A stretch of DNA of 6,791 nucleotides from DASRAJ01 sp039920305. Lineage in GTDB: Bacteria > Bacteroidota > Bacteroidia > Chitinophagales > UBA10324. The notes below the pieces were generated by a model, which saw nothing but the letters and a program-made list of their open reading frames with translations, searched no databases and had not been told where the DNA came from. Below, piece after piece: positions 5,481-6,791 of this stretch. The first letter of the stretch is position 1, and each line of letters starts with the position of its first letter. The stretch lies in contig JBDSEA010000139.1 of NCBI GenBank assembly GCA_039920305.1, positions 1 through 6,791 on the forward strand. The letters run 5' to 3'. The position numbers and the translations under genes are program-made.

Positions 5481-6098
5481 TTGAAAAACACTTTTTCGGC
5501 GGTTATTCTAACGATGCTCTTTCTGCAGGCTCATGCCCAGGTGATGGATTCGACCTGGTACCGTCCGCAGCAGCTTATCAACCTTCCCATGCCCCCGATT
5601 GCGGGCACTGCGATATCCGGGGAAAATATTGATGAGGGTTTTTTCAAAGACCAGGTGATATTGCTTGCCTTTGGGAACCTGGTTAATGTTGCCTCCCTGA
5701 AAAACATCGAAGTTCTGAACATGCTCCAGAAGGATTTCAAGGGTCATCCCTTCAAAATCCTTTCAGTGATACCCAACGCAAAGCAGGATGTGCTGGACTT
5801 TAACAGCGATTCACTCAATACCGGCCTGGCACAAACCCTGCGATCCTCATTCCATCTCCCTCCGATGGAGTATCCGGTGATGGCTGCCTGCGATCAGCGA
5901 AATCCTGATAATTCCCTGCACGTCGCATGCGATAACGTGGTGAAGGATTACCTGATCGGTGGCTATCCTGTGATTTGTATTGTTGATAGAAGGGGCATTA
6001 TCCGGTTTGTTCACGTAGGGCTTGCACCAAAAGAACAGATGGAGAGGTGGTACAATGTGGTTTCAGGCCAGGTTGGCTTGTTGCTGAAAGAAGAATAA
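5481..6098 (+). CDS. Exported thioredoxin-fold protein lacking the CXXC motif
   Basis: This gene encodes 205 residues. The start is TTG at 5481: no in-frame ATG lies between the upstream stop (TAA 5454-5456) and this codon, and it gives a textbook signal peptide, MKNTFSAVILTMLFL then QAHA-Q, cleaved after Ala19. The next Met, at residue 12, would destroy the signal peptide. The mature part follows the TlpA/peroxiredoxin layout: a strand DQVILLAFGN (57-66), a helix to about residue 86, a strand FKILSVIP (91-98), and a late GYPVICIVDRRGIIRFVHVG (161-180) containing the usual cis-Pro and the ID-G-I motif. Where the CXXC should follow the FGN turn the sequence is LVNVAS, so ordinary dithiol chemistry is absent. 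The remaining cysteines are 137, 150 and 166; 137 and 150 could form a disulfide. It is probably periplasmic or membrane-anchored on the outer face. It lies 60 bases after the fusion gene and converges on the ribonuclease III gene with a 6-base gap. Confidence 0.82.
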   Translation: MKNTFSAVILTMLFLQAHAQVMDSTWYRPQQLINLPMPPIAGTAISGENIDEGFFKDQVILLAFGNLVNVASLKNIEVLNMLQKDFKGHPFKILSVIPNAKQDVLDFNSDSLNTGLAQTLRSSFHLPPMEYPVMAACDQRNPDNSLHVACDNVVKDYLIGGYPVICIVDRRGIIRFVHVGLAPKEQMERWYNVVSGQVGLLLKEE

Positions 6099-6104
6099 GC
6101 CCCT

Positions 6105-6791
6105 TCACATAAATTCCTCAACAGAAAGCTTTAATACTTCAAAAGCATGCTTCGCAGCAAGCTTCTCTGCATTTTTTTTGTTGGTGTCTTCACCTTTGCC
6201 ATATTCTTTTCCATCTATAATAGCAGCAACATGATACAGGGAATGCTGGTGCGATCGTGCATGATGCTTTAGAGCAAACACCAGCGATCGTCCTGTCTTC
6301 TGCGACCACTCGAGCAATTTGCTTTTGTAATTGAACTCACTAATTTCAATTTCGTCAATATTTAGGTAAGGAACTATAATTTTCCTTAAGATAAACTGCT
6401 GGGTACTGGCAAATCCCTTATCGAGGAATACTGCGCCCATGAGGGATTCAAGTGCATTACCGGAAAGGGATTTTTTATTAAGCAGGGAATCAGCACCGTT
6501 GAAATTCAATAGCTGATCAATTCCCATCTTATGAGCGATAGTGTTGAGCTGGCTGCGGCTTACCATCTTTGAGCGGATATCAGTAAGGTATCCCTCATTT
6601 TTGTAAGGGAATTTTTTATAGAGGTATGATGCGATCACCGCGCCGAGTATGGCATCACCCAGAAACTCGAGCCGCTCATTGCTTTCATATTCCTTTTCTG
6701 AAATGGAACTGTGGCGAAGGGCGGTTTGATAGTAATGAATATTGGATGGTGTAAAGCCGATGAGATTCTTCAGCTTTTTATATAATGCTCC
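6105..6791 (-). CDS. rnc: Ribonuclease III, N-terminal end cut by the window edge
   Basis: The minus-strand frame is open from the window end to TGA at 6105-6107, giving 228 visible residues; about 10-20 residues are probably missing at the N-terminus. The enzyme cuts double-stranded RNA, including rRNA precursors, in the cytoplasm and needs magnesium. The signature NERLEFLGDAIL (visible residues 38-49) carries the acidic residues equivalent to E. coli E38, E41 and D45. The second acidic cluster reads GNALESLMGAVFLD: the Glu equivalent to E117 is kept, but the position of D114 is Asn (codon 6456-6458). Residues about 153-221 form the double-stranded-RNA-binding domain, with YKSKLLEWSQKTG, IIDGKEYGKGE and KKNAEKLAAKHAFEVL. 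A shorter reading from the GTG at 6636-6638 would lose the catalytic signature and is wrong. In many bacteria rnc follows acpP and fabF, so those may lie just outside the window. Regulation cannot be seen here. Confidence 0.95.
   Translation of the reverse strand, partial: GALYKKLKNLIGFTPSNIHYYQTALRHSSISEKEYESNERLEFLGDAILGAVIASYLYKKFPYKNEGYLTDIRSKMVSRSQLNTIAHKMGIDQLLNFNGADSLLNKKSLSGNALESLMGAVFLDKGFASTQQFILRKIIVPYLNIDEIEISEFNYKSKLLEWSQKTGRSLVFALKHHARSHQHSLYHVAAIIDGKEYGKGEDTNKKNAEKLAAKHAFEVLKLSVEEFM

Noticed and set aside
5508..5747. Minus-strand open frames opposite the thioredoxin-fold gene
   Set aside because: They are antisense to a gene with a signal peptide and a recognisable fold, and have no motifs.

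Overview
The window looks like chromosomal DNA from a member of the Bacteroidota, probably an uncultured or environmental one. One gene ends in a type IX secretion (T9SS) C-terminal sorting domain. Three predicted signal peptides end in Ala before a mature N-terminal Gln, a common pattern in this phylum. Ribosome binding sites are mostly weak and A-rich, and two intergenic sites resemble the TTTG / TAnnTTTG promoter of this phylum. No tRNA, rRNA, CRISPR array or transposase was found.

Layout. (1) Positions 1-1174, minus strand: two tandem genes for exported proteins, an N-terminal fragment cut by the window edge (1-160) and a complete 329-residue T9SS cargo protein (185-1174). (2) Positions 1175-1636: no believable gene, but several inverted repeats. 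(3) Positions 1637-2263, minus strand: a LuxR/NarL-type response regulator gene whose receiver domain is interrupted by an in-frame TGA and has lost key acidic residues. (4) Positions 2264-2596: a divergent intergenic region with promoter-like sites and a strongly palindromic GC-rich block. (5) Positions 2597-5420, plus strand: a tightly coupled gene pair. A small protein with a long charged helix overlaps by 20 bases an 857-residue protein that joins an alkaline-phosphatase-superfamily phosphohydrolase domain (COG3379-like), a TPR array and a PAPS-type sulfotransferase domain. (6) Positions 5481-6098, plus strand: an exported thioredoxin-fold protein without the CXXC motif. (7) Positions 6105-6791, minus strand: ribonuclease III, missing only its extreme N-terminus at the window edge.

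How the parts may work together. The overlapping pair at 2597-5420 is the most unusual element. It combines, in one apparently cytoplasmic polypeptide, a metal-dependent phospho- or sulfo-hydrolase and a sulfotransferase bridged by a protein-binding TPR scaffold, translated with a small helical partner. The substrate cannot be told from sequence. The thioredoxin-like gene 60 bases downstream is on the same strand and may share the transcript, but its product is exported, so a shared function is uncertain. The regulator is divergent from this pair, so local regulation is conceivable, but its gene appears to be decaying.
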